The notes under the pieces: model-generated
The model's input: the letters and a program-made list of their open reading frames with translations, nothing else
Database searches by the model: none
Told to the model about the DNA's origin: nothing
Part shown: positions 1-8,874 of the stretch, one piece after another
How the letters are laid out: each line of letters starts with the position of its first letter
How positions within the stretch are numbered: position 1 is the first letter of the stretch
Position numbers and translations under genes: made by a program
NCBI GenBank assembly: GCA_038890815.1
Contig: JAWAFC010000001.1
Location: 62,001 to 126,000 of the forward strand
Source: JAWAFC01 sp038890815
GTDB lineage: Archaea > Micrarchaeota > Micrarchaeia > Burarchaeales > JACRGF01
Direction: 5' to 3'
Length of the DNA: 64,000 nt

Positions 1-10
1 TTTAAATACC
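1..10 (+). promoter_or_regulatory. TATA box for the phospholipase C-like gene
   Basis: The sequence TTTAAATACC lies about 25 nt upstream of the ATG at 30. That spacing places transcription start at or next to the start codon, so the mRNA is probably leaderless. Confidence 0.5.
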
Positions 11-29
11 CGGAAAAGAAAATAATTTC

Positions 30-1280
30 ATGAGGGGAGAGGTCAAACAAAAAGTAGATAGAAAATTCGAAAATTTTATTAGAAAGATTAACCAAGTTTT
101 TGACAGAATCTTCCCACCTCCCCTTCAGCCAGCCTATGCATTTGCAAACTGCCCTCCCCTTGTTGAGGTTGAAAGCCGACCTCTCACTTCGGTAATGGAA
201 TTTAGCACCGGCCCATTTCCAGATGGATTGAGCAAAAAGATTGCAAAATGGCAGGAAATTCCTCCACACAACATTTACACGGCTCAGCGGGAAGTGGCAA
301 AACTTCGCCATGCTGATGGAGCCTGCCATGAGTATATAGCCTTTCACGCTGCCAAACTAAGTGGCAAGCCAGAAGCCATTAATCACACCTGGCAGATAAT
401 GGTAGGTGCGCTGGCAGAAGACTATATCTTCAGGCCTGGTGAGAAACTTGAGGATCTGTTTGTTAAGGCACCATCTGAGCCTTTCAAAAGTGGTAGGGAA
501 TTTGCTCAGCGCTATTTAAACCAGAAGGTCGGCCCGCTTCAAGGAATTTTTATGGGGGTTGCTAAATTATGGAGAAAATTGGTGGGTGAGGCGATTGAGG
601 CCGATCCCATCAACAGGCCGTATATGGCTCACTTCTATGATCCTACGCGCGCCGAAGGGGACAGGGGATTGAGCATTCAAAATGGGGAAATTAAATTCCA
701 GAGCGCGCTTGACAGGATAAAAATTTTCTGGGATTGGGGAATGAAGCTATATGCGAGCGGTGAAAAGCCAGAGGCCTTTTGCGTGCTCGGCCACATCCTC
801 CATCTTATAGCCGATCTCCATGTGCCCGCCCATGTGCATAACGATATTCATGGCCCAACAGTATTTTTTGGAAAGCTCGATTCGCTCGAGCAATGGCTAA
901 AGAAGAGGGATTACCCTGATATCAGGCGCGGGAGGGGAAAAATGAACATAACTATTTGGGATAGCGGTCCCCTAGAACCACCGAAAGAAGATCCCAGCTG
1001 GACTTGGGAGAATGCTAAGGAAAAACTCGCTGATTTTGTCGATAACATGGCAAGAGAAACGCAAAAGTTCAGGAGCGTCGATGTGCCCGGCACCGACCCA
1101 TCTCAAAATAAAATCGGAAAATTAAGCGATGAGGAATGCTTTGCACAAGCAAACGTACTTATCCCACGGGCCATTCAGAACTCCGCAATAATTATAGCTC
1201 GTTTTATTGAATGTGCCAGTGAATATCGTATCAGTAAACTAATTGAAAAACATTGCACGTCTCTAAGCTCAAACACCTAA
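30..1280 (+). CDS. Zinc-dependent phospholipase C / S1-P1 nuclease-fold protein
   Basis: A 416-residue protein resembling the zinc-dependent phospholipase C and S1/P1 nuclease superfamily. The signature GHILHLIADLHVPAHVHND at about residues 254-272 has the His-x3-Asp-x3-His pattern that binds the trinuclear zinc site. Further candidate ligands are in MVGALAEDY (about 124-132) and AHFYDP (about 200-205). It is longer than bacterial PLC (about 250-280 residues) because of N- and C-terminal extensions. I see no convincing signal peptide: the first 30 residues are basic and amphipathic. It stands alone behind its own TATA box. The substrate (phospholipid, nucleic acid or other) cannot be told from sequence. 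Confidence 0.6.
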   Translation: MRGEVKQKVDRKFENFIRKINQVFDRIFPPPLQPAYAFANCPPLVEVESRPLTSVMEFSTGPFPDGLSKKIAKWQEIPPHNIYTAQREVAKLRHADGACHEYIAFHAAKLSGKPEAINHTWQIMVGALAEDYIFRPGEKLEDLFVKAPSEPFKSGREFAQRYLNQKVGPLQGIFMGVAKLWRKLVGEAIEADPINRPYMAHFYDPTRAEGDRGLSIQNGEIKFQSALDRIKIFWDWGMKLYASGEKPEAFCVLGHILHLIADLHVPAHVHNDIHGPTVFFGKLDSLEQWLKKRDYPDIRRGRGKMNITIWDSGPLEPPKEDPSWTWENAKEKLADFVDNMARETQKFRSVDVPGTDPSQNKIGKLSDEECFAQANVLIPRAIQNSAIIIARFIECASEYRISKLIEKHCTSLSSNT

Positions 1281-1398
1281 TAAGCCCGCTTCTGCGTGCC
1301 AATTTTTCCCCTTAATACTGTAACAGTGAACCGCAAAATGTTTTTGGAAAAACGCACTTGATACGTAGTTTACTGAAGTGATGTTAAGGCAACACATT

Positions 1399-1410
1399 AA
1401 AAAATTATAA
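1399..1410 (+). promoter_or_regulatory. TATA box for the Nudix-UDG operon
   Basis: An A/T-rich element (TAAAAAATTATAA) is centred about 22 nt before the ATG at 1426, which suggests leaderless transcription. The 1281-1425 gap otherwise holds nothing recognisable. Confidence 0.4.
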
Positions 1411-1425
1411 GTCAAAAAGAGCAAT

Positions 1426-1848
1426 ATGCCGCTCGAGTTTTCTTCAGGAGCTGTTGTCTTCAGAAGGGAGAATGGACAAATTCTTTACCTTATCCTGCAT
1501 TATGAGGAGGGACATTGGGACTTTCCAAAGGGGAAGATCGAAAAAGGGGAAAGTATAGAGGCCACAGCCAGAAGGGAGATTGCAGAAGAAACTGGGATAA
1601 CTGATGTGGAGTTTGTTCCTGGTTTTCGCGAGAAGCTAAAGTATTTTTTCAGAAGGGAGGGAAAAACAATTGCCAAAACTGTTTATTTTCAGCTTGCTGA
1701 AACAAAGCAGAAGGAAGTCAAACTTTCTTTCGAGCATATTGGTTTTGAGTGGTTGCCTTTCGAAAAAGCCATAGAGAGACTTACTTTTGAAAATGCAAAA
1801 AAATTATTAGAAAAATCTAATAATTTCTTGAAAAAGGAGAGAGTGTGA
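1426..1848 (+). CDS. Nudix hydrolase, Ap4A hydrolase-like
   Basis: A 140-residue Nudix protein with a complete Nudix box (Gx5Ex7REUxEExGU) at residues 36-58: GKIEKGE followed by REIAEETGI. The preceding SSGAVVFRR and WDFPKG are typical of the diadenosine tetraphosphate hydrolase subgroup, which removes Ap4A or related nucleoside diphosphate derivatives in the cytosol. Its stop codon overlaps the GTG start of the uracil-DNA glycosylase gene (GTGA), so the two form a translationally coupled pair of sanitising and repair enzymes. Exact substrate is inference. Confidence 0.85.
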   Translation: MPLEFSSGAVVFRRENGQILYLILHYEEGHWDFPKGKIEKGESIEATARREIAEETGITDVEFVPGFREKLKYFFRREGKTIAKTVYFQLAETKQKEVKLSFEHIGFEWLPFEKAIERLTFENAKKLLEKSNNFLKKERV

Positions 1849-2405
1849 AACTGGCCAAAAAGGAGCTGGCTGAGCTGGCAAAGCAAATCCGGGCATGTCG
1901 TCTGTGCAGGCTCTCTAAATCGAGAAAAAACGCTGTGCCTGGGGAGGGGCCTGCAGATGCTAAGCTGTTTTTTGTTGGGCAAGCGCCGGGCAGGAAGGAG
2001 GATGAGAGCGGGAAGCCCTTTGTTGGGATGGCTGGAAAGTTTTTGGACAAACTACTGGCAAAAGTTGGAATAGCGCGGGGTGAGGTCTTCATAACTTCTG
2101 CGGTCAAATGCTTTCCGCCGAAAAACAGGAAGCCTAGGGCTGATGAGCTGGCCGCATGTCTCCCCTATCTCAAGGCACAACTTGAGGCAATTAATCCGCG
2201 CCTAATAATATTATTAGGGGAAATCGCGGTTACCGAGTTGCTAGGAAAAAAACTCAGCGAGGTTGCTGGTAAAGTCACTAAAAAGGAAGGAAGGAACTTT
2301 TTCGCTACCTTCCACCCTGCAGCCGGGATGAGATTTCCAAAAATAAGGAAAAGGATGGAGGAGGACTTTAGAAAAATTGCACTCATTTCCCGTGAAGATA
2401 GTTGA
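1845..2405 (+). CDS. udg: Family 4 uracil-DNA glycosylase (iron-sulfur type)
   Basis: A 186-residue family 4 UDG, which excises uracil from DNA. Four cysteines that ligate the [4Fe-4S] cluster are visible: C18 and C21 (CRLC), C89 (VKCFPPKNRKP) and C105 (AACLPYL). The active-site motif is GQAPGRKED (about 45-53), where most members have GEAPG. The second motif FHPAA is near residue 156. The GTG start at 1845 overlaps the Nudix stop and has an upstream GGAGAG. The 3' end overlaps the convergent membrane protein gene by about 20 nt. Confidence 0.9.
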   Translation: MKLAKKELAELAKQIRACRLCRLSKSRKNAVPGEGPADAKLFFVGQAPGRKEDESGKPFVGMAGKFLDKLLAKVGIARGEVFITSAVKCFPPKNRKPRADELAACLPYLKAQLEAINPRLIILLGEIAVTELLGKKLSEVAGKVTKKEGRNFFATFHPAAGMRFPKIRKRMEEDFRKIALISREDS

Positions 2406-3042
2406 GAAAGGCGTAGCGGAGGAATAGGCTGAGGAGCAGGGAGCCGGAAAGGAGCAGGGGGGTGGATGCCAGCTCCAGGCTGGCGAGCACAAGGGCGGCG
2501 CCCAAACCTCCCATGAACGCATAGGGAATGGCGAACTGTTTGTGCTTCCTAGCCTCATTTGATTTGGCCTCGAAATAAACACCGAAGTAAGTTCCGGCAA
2601 TGCACCCAATCCCCGTGGTGAGCAACAGGGCAGCGGACAGGAGAAAAGTTTCCGGTTTTGAGCCGGGCGGGAGGATTATGAATGCTCCAGCAATGATGCC
2701 GAGGATGAGCGATGCCACGGCTCCCACAACTGCGAATATGGGGATGGGCCAGAAACGTACGATGAAGCTCGATGAGACGAGCGAGGAGATTTCCTCAAAT
2801 TTTCCTTTCTTGGCAGCCATGATGCTGGCTGCAATGCCTATGGTGATGTGAGCCGCAGCCAGCCCTGCTGGTGGGAGCAACCAGCCAAGCGCCTCGCTGA
2901 TGCGTATGGAGTCGTTCGCGATAGCGAAAGTTCTGAAAAGAGTACGGTAGAGTTCGGCGAGACCGTGCGCCGCAATGGCCACTCCGAATGAAGCCAGTAG
3001 AATGTCCTCGATGAACCTCAGGCTTGGATGATCGTTTGCCAT
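2383..3042 (-). CDS. Polytopic membrane protein of unknown function
   Basis: A 219-residue protein with about five or six hydrophobic segments. Segments are visible near residues 12-30, 55-75, 97-122, 132-155 and 170-210, separated by short charged loops such as AAKKGKFEE. No family was recognised. It is convergent with udg, with a short 3' overlap, and divergent from the lipoprotein at 3100. The real start could be slightly downstream of 3042. Continuous coding character across a hydrophobic reading frame supports a real gene. Confidence 0.6.
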   Translation of the reverse strand: MANDHPSLRFIEDILLASFGVAIAAHGLAELYRTLFRTFAIANDSIRISEALGWLLPPAGLAAAHITIGIAASIMAAKKGKFEEISSLVSSSFIVRFWPIPIFAVVGAVASLILGIIAGAFIILPPGSKPETFLLSAALLLTTGIGCIAGTYFGVYFEAKSNEARKHKQFAIPYAFMGGLGAALVLASLELASTPLLLSGSLLLSLFLRYAFLNYLHGK

Positions 3043-3099
3043 GTGGAAAGTTTGTGCGCTACGCTTAAAAACATGGATGAAAAAGGATTAAGGGGTGCG

Positions 3100-3819
3100 A
3101 TGATGAAATATGTAGTTGCAATTCTCGTTTTCGGAATGCTGCTTCTCGCAGGGTGCGGGGGTGCACCGACCCAGCCCCAGCCTAGCCAGCCAGCGCCTTC
3201 TCCACCGCCCTCCCCACCGCCCGCTGCGCAGCAACCTCCCCAGTCGCTTGCCGGGATGGGTTTCGCCCAGCTGGTCACGCTCGGGATGCCGGTAAGATGC
3301 ACGGTCACAACGACGCAGGATGGCCAGAGAATTACAATGACGCTGTGGCTTAAGGGCGGCAATTTCAGAAGCGAGGTGAAGCCGCCGGGCAGCGCCGAGG
3401 TGCTCGTCACAATAGTGAGGGGAGGGGATACGTTTCTTCGGGTAACTGAAGAGTTGAGGCGGGCGTTTGCCGCGATTGGAAAGAAGTGCGACTGGCTGAA
3501 AATAACGCCTCAGGAGGTCGCAGAGCCGCCAAAGGATCGCTCCGCCAGACCACGGCCCACGAGCGCCAGCGAGCTTGAGAGCATTCCCCCCACCAACTTC
3601 CAGTGCAATCCCGATGTGTTTGGTGATGAGAAGTTCGCAACGCCTGGAAGCATCTGCAGCTATGCTGAGCTGTTGGGCGAGCTGGTGCCACCGCTGCCAC
3701 CCGAAAGCCAGCCGCCACCGAGCGAGGATCTGTTGCAACAGTGCTTGAGCGCGTGCGCGCTGCTGCCACCCGCCCAGCAGGCTCAGTGTCAGCAGCAATG
3801 CGCTGCTGCAGTCGATTGA
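3100..3819 (+). CDS. Proline-rich lipoprotein with cysteine-rich C-terminus
   Basis: About 239 residues from the ATG at 3100 (or 3103). That start follows AGGGGTG and immediately precedes a signal peptide with a lipobox (GMLLLAGC). The open frame extends upstream to 3028, but that part overlaps the divergent gene and would bury the signal peptide. A Pro/Gln-rich linker (about residues 24-50) is followed by a globular region, and the C-terminus contains CLSACALLPPAQQAQC followed by QQC. It is probably anchored outside the cell membrane. No family was recognised. Confidence 0.65.
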   Translation: MMKYVVAILVFGMLLLAGCGGAPTQPQPSQPAPSPPPSPPPAAQQPPQSLAGMGFAQLVTLGMPVRCTVTTTQDGQRITMTLWLKGGNFRSEVKPPGSAEVLVTIVRGGDTFLRVTEELRRAFAAIGKKCDWLKITPQEVAEPPKDRSARPRPTSASELESIPPTNFQCNPDVFGDEKFATPGSICSYAELLGELVPPLPPESQPPPSEDLLQQCLSACALLPPAQQAQCQQQCAAAVD

Positions 3820-3821
3820 TT

Positions 3822-5969
3822 TTAGCCACGGCCTCTGCCAAAGATTTTGTGCAGTATTTTCCTAGCCGCCTCCTTGTCTAGGTGTTGGTTGTTGTTGCCG
3901 CACAGTGGGTCGAGCACACAGGCCGGGCAGCCGGCCTTGCACCGGCAGGAAAAGAGGCGGTCGGCCGTCATGCGCATAATTTTCTCGAATTTGTCGAAAA
4001 ATATTTCCGTGGCTCCCACGCCACCCTCGTAGCTCTCATAGACGAACATGCGGCCGCTGGGATAGGAGATGCCTCCGAGCTCGCCGGGGTCAGCTCCTGT
4101 GAGCGCGGGAGCCATGGCGATGGCCACGTGTTCCACGCCGTGGAGGCCGTCACCAAAGTTTTCGATGGAGAGAACGATTTTCTCGGGAAAGTCAACCCAC
4201 AGCGCGAGCGTATCGAACTCGTGACGCAGAGGGGTTTGTAGCAGGTGGCGGCGGGCCACGTCCTCGCGAAAGAAATCGCGCACAACGTAGCCATATACCT
4301 CGTCGATAATGTGCACGCGGCCGAAGGAAAGCGCACAGCCGAGGGCGGGACGCTGCCTGCGCGTTTCAAGTATCTCGGCATGGCGCTCGCGCAGGGCCGT
4401 GGTGTATTCTGTGGTTGGGGTGGAGATGGGGCGCACAAAAGCGATCTTTTTATCGAGATCGAGCCGCTCGCTTTCAAACCTCTCGCCCCCGTGAAGGTAG
4501 ATCGCGCCGGGGAAAAGCTCGCCGAGCGCCATCGCCTCCTCCCTCTCGCCGATGAATTTCTGCGCGCTGACATCATAGATGCGGACGGCCTCGCTTGCGC
4601 CGCGGATGGAGAGCGCGCGCAGCAGGCGGAGGCCCTCTTTACTCGGAATCCAGGCGCCCGCCCACTCCTTGAGCAGGCCTTCGCGCTTGAGTTCGGCGAA
4701 CAGGCGGGGGGCTTGTTTGCCGAATAGGCCGAGCTCCTCCTCCGATAGTGGATGGTCTCGTGCGGCCGCCAGCAGGTGAGGCTTGAGGATGTGCTCGTTC
4801 TCTACATTGACAAAACAGCTTTCCGGCTCGCCGCGCAGGTATTCCTTCGGGTGTTCGGCATAGTACACGTCGAGCGGGTTGGCCCTTGCGATGTAGGCAG
4901 CAATCGCCCTCTGGCCTTTCCTGCCCGCTCTGCCAATACGCTGGCGCACGCGCGTTATGCTACCCGGAAAGCCCGCCAGTATGACGGCATCCACCGAGCC
5001 GATGTCCATCCCCAACTCGAGAGCGGAGGTGGCGGCCAGCGCGTTCAGATTGCCTGCCCTGAACTCCTGCTCGAGCCTGCGGCGCGCCTCGCGCTCGAGG
5101 CCGGCCCGGTATGCCTTGAGGATGAGGCCTTTTTCCCTCGCCATGAGCCCAAGCCTTTCCACGACGGCGTGCGAGTTCGCGAACAGGAGGAGCTTGCGGC
5201 AGTGGCGTTCGGTGAGGAGTTCCTCGGCGAGGTTGACGGCCTCGGTCGTGTAAGAGCGCTCTTCTGGGATGATGATAAGGTGCTCGAGAGGAGAGCGAAA
5301 GGCAAAGCGCGCATCGACCAGCGAGAAGGGCTCGCCGGTCAGCGACTCGGCAAACGACTTGGCGTTGCCGATGGTGGCCGAGAGGCAGATGAACTGCGGC
5401 TTCGTGCCGAAACGCGCAGTTGCGCGCTTGAGCCTTCTGAGTATGTTTGCTGCGTGCGCGCCCAGCGCGCCGGAGTAATAATGAACTTCGTCGATGACTA
5501 CAAATTTGAGCGATTTCCATAGGGGATTGAAGAGGCGCGAGTTCATCAAAATGTGGTGGAGCATGTCTATGTTCGAAACGAGGACATGGGGGAGGTCGGC
5601 GCGAATTTTTTCGCGCTGGTGCGAGGGGGTGTCGCCATCGTATACCTCGGAGCGGATGCCGAGGATTGAGAATTCCCTGAGGCGGGCGAGCTGGTCGCGC
5701 GACAGCGCCTTAGTCGGGAAAAGCAGGAGCGAGCGCTTGCCCTCAAGCGCGGCTTCCATGACCGGAATGAGGTAAATCTCGCTCTTGCCGCTCGCAGTGG
5801 GAGCCGTCACCACAACGTTTCTGCCCTGCCGGATGAGGCGAATGCCCTGGGCCTGATGCCTGTAGAGCTTCTCTATCCCTCGGTTGCGCAACACTCCCCA
5901 AAGCGGGGCAGCTACTTTGCACTTGGAAAACACGGGCCGTCTCGCGCCCTCCACAAACCTCTTGCGCAC
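3822..5969 (-). CDS. DEAD/DEAH helicase with C-terminal cysteine cluster (MrfA/YprA/Hrq1-like)
   Basis: A 715-residue superfamily 2 helicase. Walker A APTASGKSE is at about residues 56-64, DEVH near 160, SAT near 198, and the helicase C motif QRIGRAGRKGQ near 340. The C-terminus carries the DUF1998-type cysteine set (CRCKAGCPACVLDPLC). This zinc-binding end is typical of the MrfA/YprA/Hrq1 group, 3'-5' DNA helicases implicated in repair of crosslinks and adducts. It runs convergent to the lipoprotein gene, ending 3 nt from it. Specific repair role is by analogy only. Confidence 0.85.
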   Translation of the reverse strand: MRKRFVEGARRPVFSKCKVAAPLWGVLRNRGIEKLYRHQAQGIRLIRQGRNVVVTAPTASGKSEIYLIPVMEAALEGKRSLLLFPTKALSRDQLARLREFSILGIRSEVYDGDTPSHQREKIRADLPHVLVSNIDMLHHILMNSRLFNPLWKSLKFVVIDEVHYYSGALGAHAANILRRLKRATARFGTKPQFICLSATIGNAKSFAESLTGEPFSLVDARFAFRSPLEHLIIIPEERSYTTEAVNLAEELLTERHCRKLLLFANSHAVVERLGLMAREKGLILKAYRAGLEREARRRLEQEFRAGNLNALAATSALELGMDIGSVDAVILAGFPGSITRVRQRIGRAGRKGQRAIAAYIARANPLDVYYAEHPKEYLRGEPESCFVNVENEHILKPHLLAAARDHPLSEEELGLFGKQAPRLFAELKREGLLKEWAGAWIPSKEGLRLLRALSIRGASEAVRIYDVSAQKFIGEREEAMALGELFPGAIYLHGGERFESERLDLDKKIAFVRPISTPTTEYTTALRERHAEILETRRQRPALGCALSFGRVHIIDEVYGYVVRDFFREDVARRHLLQTPLRHEFDTLALWVDFPEKIVLSIENFGDGLHGVEHVAIAMAPALTGADPGELGGISYPSGRMFVYESYEGGVGATEIFFDKFEKIMRMTADRLFSCRCKAGCPACVLDPLCGNNNQHLDKEAARKILHKIFGRGRG

Positions 5970-6013
5970 AATTAGATAGGGTAGAGGATTTAAAGAAAAA
6001 GATGGTCGGGCGG

Positions 6014-7228
6014 TTAATGCAGCGTGCCGTAGCCGGCAAGGTGCCAGCGCTGGCCCAGGCGCCGGGAAAGCGCGACTTTGGCCCCCTTTTCGGCGCAGAT
6101 CGGGCGCTTGAGCTTGAGCGACAAGATGTTTTTCTTTATCTTGTCAACAAAGCCGATGGCTGTGGTGGTGCCGACGCTGAGCACAACTGGCTCGTTCTGT
6201 CGCAGCGGGGGGTTCTCCAGGTCAACGCGCTTGAGCAGCGCGAATTCCAACTCGGCCTCCCTGATGAGCTCGGGCAGCGTGCCAGGCTTGCCCACCAAGT
6301 TGCCCACGAGGGCATCGGCCTTTGTCAGGGCCGGGTCCAAACCTGTGCCGATGGCCACGAGGCCGCCGGGCCGCGCCTCCTCCAGCCTCTCGTTTCCAGC
6401 GCTCAGGCTTTCCACGCGCGTGATGATGGGCTCGTAGAGCGGTTCCTTCTCCTTCTCGGCCCCTCTCGAAATGCCCGGGCGCAGCTCGATCTCATCGCCC
6501 ACACGCACAGTTCCCTGTATGATGGAGCCACCGACCACCCCGCCCACAAGCCGGCTTATCTCTGTTCCGGGCTTGTTGACATCGAAAGAGCGCGCCACGT
6601 ACATGCGAAAGGGCGCGCCGGCGTCGCGTTTCGGGGTCGGGATGTGGTTTTCAATGGCCTGAATGACGAGGTCCAGATTCACGGAATAGTTAGCGGCAAC
6701 CGGAATGATGGGGGCGTTTTCTGCCACTGTGCCACTCAGGAATTTTTTGATTTGGTTGTAATTCTCAATCGCCTTCTCCTTTGACACGAGGTCTATTTTG
6801 TTTTGCACGACGACAATATTTTTCACACCAAGGATATCGAGAATCATGAGATGCTCAAGCGTCTGTGCCTGAGGACATGGCTCGTTGGCCGCGATGACGA
6901 GAAGCGCTCCGTCTATGATGCTTGAGCCCGCGATGGCCGTGGTCATGAGCGTCTCGTGACCTGGGGCATCGAGGAAGGAAACGCGCCGGAGCACGTTGGT
7001 GGGCGAGCCACACTTTAGGCACTTCTCTTTTGTGGTGAACGCCTGTGGCTCGGCGCACTTCGGGCATTTGCGAAAGGTGACATCGGCATAGCCGAGTTTT
7101 ATGGTGATGCCACGTTTGATTTCCTCGCTGTGCGTGTCGGTCCACACACCGGTCAGCGCATGGGTTAGGGAGGTCTTTCCGTGGTCTATGTGTCCGAGCG
7201 TTCCTATGTTGACTTCGGCCTGTACCAC
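6014..7228 (-). CDS. eif2g: Translation initiation factor 2 subunit gamma
   Basis: A 404-residue aIF2-gamma, the GTPase core that delivers Met-tRNAi to the small ribosomal subunit. GTPase motifs are GHIDHGKT (12-19), DAPGHE and NKID. The zinc knuckle CPKC...CLKC near residues 55-75 is the usual aIF2-gamma insertion, and the EF-Tu-like domains 2 and 3 follow. The start is GTG. It is the last gene of an S6e-UspA-aIF2-gamma operon with 12 nt to the preceding stop. S6e next to aIF2-gamma is a common archaeal arrangement; UspA between them is an insertion into it. Confidence 0.97.
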   Translation of the reverse strand: MVQAEVNIGTLGHIDHGKTSLTHALTGVWTDTHSEEIKRGITIKLGYADVTFRKCPKCAEPQAFTTKEKCLKCGSPTNVLRRVSFLDAPGHETLMTTAIAGSSIIDGALLVIAANEPCPQAQTLEHLMILDILGVKNIVVVQNKIDLVSKEKAIENYNQIKKFLSGTVAENAPIIPVAANYSVNLDLVIQAIENHIPTPKRDAGAPFRMYVARSFDVNKPGTEISRLVGGVVGGSIIQGTVRVGDEIELRPGISRGAEKEKEPLYEPIITRVESLSAGNERLEEARPGGLVAIGTGLDPALTKADALVGNLVGKPGTLPELIREAELEFALLKRVDLENPPLRQNEPVVLSVGTTTAIGFVDKIKKNILSLKLKRPICAEKGAKVALSRRLGQRWHLAGYGTLH

Positions 7229-7240
7229 AGACTCCCCACT

Positions 7241-7660
7241 TTACTTTCGTACAATCAAGACGCTGCAGGGCGCGTGATGCAACACCCTGTCGCTGACGCT
7301 GCCGAGAAGGAACCTATCCGTAGCCGAGAGGCCTCGGGAGCCCATCACGATGAGATCGCACCTCGCTTTTTTGGCATACGAGACGATCTCCTCGGCGATG
7401 TTGCCACGCAGAGCGACAGTTTTGATGCGCACGCCCTTCCTTCTGGCCCGCTGGAGCGCGCTCTCCAGCGTGGCCTTCTGCCATTCCTGCGCCCTGGCCT
7501 CCAGCAAGAGCGCGTCGGTTGTGGCGATGGTCCAGCTCACTGGCTCAATGACGTTGATGGCGATGAGCTTACTTTTGAATTTTTTTGCAAGCTCAAGCGC
7601 CTTCTCGAGGGCATCGTTGGCAGCGGGCGAGCCGTCTGTGGGAACGAGTATGAGTTTCAT
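7241..7660 (-). CDS. Universal stress protein, UspA family
   Basis: A 139-residue single-domain Usp. The N-terminal strand ends in PTDGS, and the C-terminal nucleotide-binding motif G-x2-G-x9-GS(V/S) is present as GSRGLSATDRFLLGSVS, so ATP binding is expected. Its start lies 1 nt before the S6e stop, placing it inside a translation operon between S6e and aIF2-gamma. A role in translation stress is suggested only by this position. Confidence 0.9.
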   Translation of the reverse strand: MKLILVPTDGSPAANDALEKALELAKKFKSKLIAINVIEPVSWTIATTDALLLEARAQEWQKATLESALQRARRKGVRIKTVALRGNIAEEIVSYAKKARCDLIVMGSRGLSATDRFLLGSVSDRVLHHAPCSVLIVRK

Positions 7661-7661
7661 T

Positions 7662-8051
7662 TCAGCTCTTCTCCTTGGGCTTGGGTGGGAAAAGCTCGGC
7701 GAGCGGCTTGGGGCCTGGCTCGACGACCACTGTGTTCAGCTGAGCGATGGCATCGCTGACGACGTTTCCTCTCACTTTCTTCCTAGCTCGCTCGCCCTTT
7801 CTGGAGGGACGGAATCCCGGAGGTGCTGACAGCAGAACATCAACGCGCCTGGAGCCGGCCACATCGGCGCGCATGGGGAAGCCCTCCTTGTCGCTTCCGC
7901 CAGTTATGCGCAGGCGATAGCCCGGTGCGCCCACGAGCGCGCCATCAAACACGTCACCTATTTTTAGGCCGATAAGCGCGCCCTCCTTGCCCTTGGCCAG
8001 CTCTGTCTGAAAGGTGTTTCCTGCTTTCGGATCGGCGATGACGATTTTCAT
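7662..8051 (-). CDS. rps6e: 30S ribosomal protein S6e
   Basis: A 129-residue S6e, matching the archaeal length (about 125-130) and lacking the phosphorylated C-terminal tail of eukaryotic S6. Typical blocks are MKIVIADPKAGNTFQ, IGDVFDG, ITGGSDKEGFPMR and the basic RKGERARKKVRGN. It is the first gene of the operon with uspA and eif2g. An A/T-rich element (about 8081-8092, minus strand GTTTATTAATTT) lies 30-40 nt upstream. Confidence 0.97.
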   Translation of the reverse strand: MKIVIADPKAGNTFQTELAKGKEGALIGLKIGDVFDGALVGAPGYRLRITGGSDKEGFPMRADVAGSRRVDVLLSAPPGFRPSRKGERARKKVRGNVVSDAIAQLNTVVVEPGPKPLAELFPPKPKEKS

Positions 8052-8091
8052 AGAAGAACCCGAGAAGATATTCTTCGGAGAAATTAATAAA

Positions 8092-8619
8092 CTATTCCTT
8101 TATGAGGAATGGGCTTGCCCTTTTCTCAGCCTCTGCGCGCTTCGCCCTCTCCTCTTCCAGCGCTGCACGAAGGGAGGCGAGCTCCTCCTCCAACTTCTTC
8201 AGCCGGGCTGACCTTTCGCGGTCGGCCATGAAGATGGCCGTAACCGCAATGAAAATGAATGCCACCACGGGGATGCCCACGTGCGTCGCATAGGGTGTGA
8301 TGTCGGTCACCGCCGCTACCGAGCCGAGGGCATGTAGGTTGTAGATGGCATAGAGCCATGCCAGGGCGGCGAGCGCGAACAGCGGGACAGAACGCAGAGT
8401 GGCCAGCAGCGCGGAGACTCCGATAAATAGCAGCAGAAGGCCGATGCCTGCGGGCAGCGCCACGCTGCCGATGAGCGCGGCCACGCGCGCGGCGATGCTC
8501 GGAAAAGAAGAAGCCGGAACCTGCGCCATAAGGTACAGTGAGTAGAATGCGTAGGCGAGCACGAGCGCGCCGAGCGCGCCCAGTCCAATTGCTCTGCTTT
8601 CCCTCGACTCGAGGACCAT
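8092..8619 (-). CDS. Four-TM membrane protein with C-terminal coiled coil
   Basis: A 175-residue protein with about four hydrophobic helices (residues about 10-32, 43-68, 76-98 and 115-133) and a charged heptad-like tail from about 135 (KKLEEELASLRAALEEERAK) that should form a coiled coil on the cytoplasmic side. No family was recognised. Its first 28 codons, start and TATA region are copied in the 174-bp tandem duplication just upstream. The TATA-like TTTTAAAG at about 8650-8657 lies some 33 nt before the ATG. Confidence 0.65.
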   Translation of the reverse strand: MVLESRESRAIGLGALGALVLAYAFYSLYLMAQVPASSFPSIAARVAALIGSVALPAGIGLLLLFIGVSALLATLRSVPLFALAALAWLYAIYNLHALGSVAAVTDITPYATHVGIPVVAFIFIAVTAIFMADRERSARLKKLEEELASLRAALEEERAKRAEAEKRASPFLIKE

Positions 8620-8874
8620 GGCGACAACCTATTCAATGAATATGCTCGGTTTTAAAGGCATGGCGCCAGCGGCCTTTGCTGCGTGTGAGGCTGGCGCGTC
8701 ATGAGGTGCAAGTGAGTAGAATGCGTAGGCGAGCACGAGCGCGCCGAGCGCGCCCAGTCCAATTGCTCTGCTTTCCCTCGACTCGAGGACCATGTCGACA
8801 ACCTATTCAATGAATATGCTCGGTTTTAAAGGCATGGCGCCAGCGGCCTTTGCTGCGTGTGAGGCTGGCGCGTC
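8538..8874. repeat. 174-bp near-perfect tandem duplication at the leuS 3' end
   Basis: Bases 8538-8700 recur at 8712-8874. All 163 positions match except one (G at 8621, T at 8795), with 11 nt between copies. The unit contains the last 24 codons of leuS, the intergenic TATA region, and the first 28 codons of the membrane protein. This is a recent duplication or an assembly artefact. Confidence 0.95.
8629..8793 (-). other. Chimeric 54-codon ORF created by the duplication
   Basis: Reading the upstream copy on the minus strand gives an open frame with the first 28 residues of the membrane protein (MVLESRESRAIG...). It is joined in frame to a version of the leuS C-terminus (DAPASHAAKAAGAMPLKPS...) and stops at the copied leuS stop. 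A copy of the TATA region lies upstream at about 8822-8832. Expression is unknown. Confidence 0.35.

Noticed and set aside
4752..5522. Long plus-strand open frame opposite the helicase
   Set aside because: It is a shadow of the helicase reading frame in G+C-rich DNA, with no family resemblance.
8538..8874. Direct repeat as an insertion-sequence footprint or attachment site
   Set aside because: The unit contains only flanking gene ends, has no transposase or inverted termini, and is explained by a simple tandem duplication.
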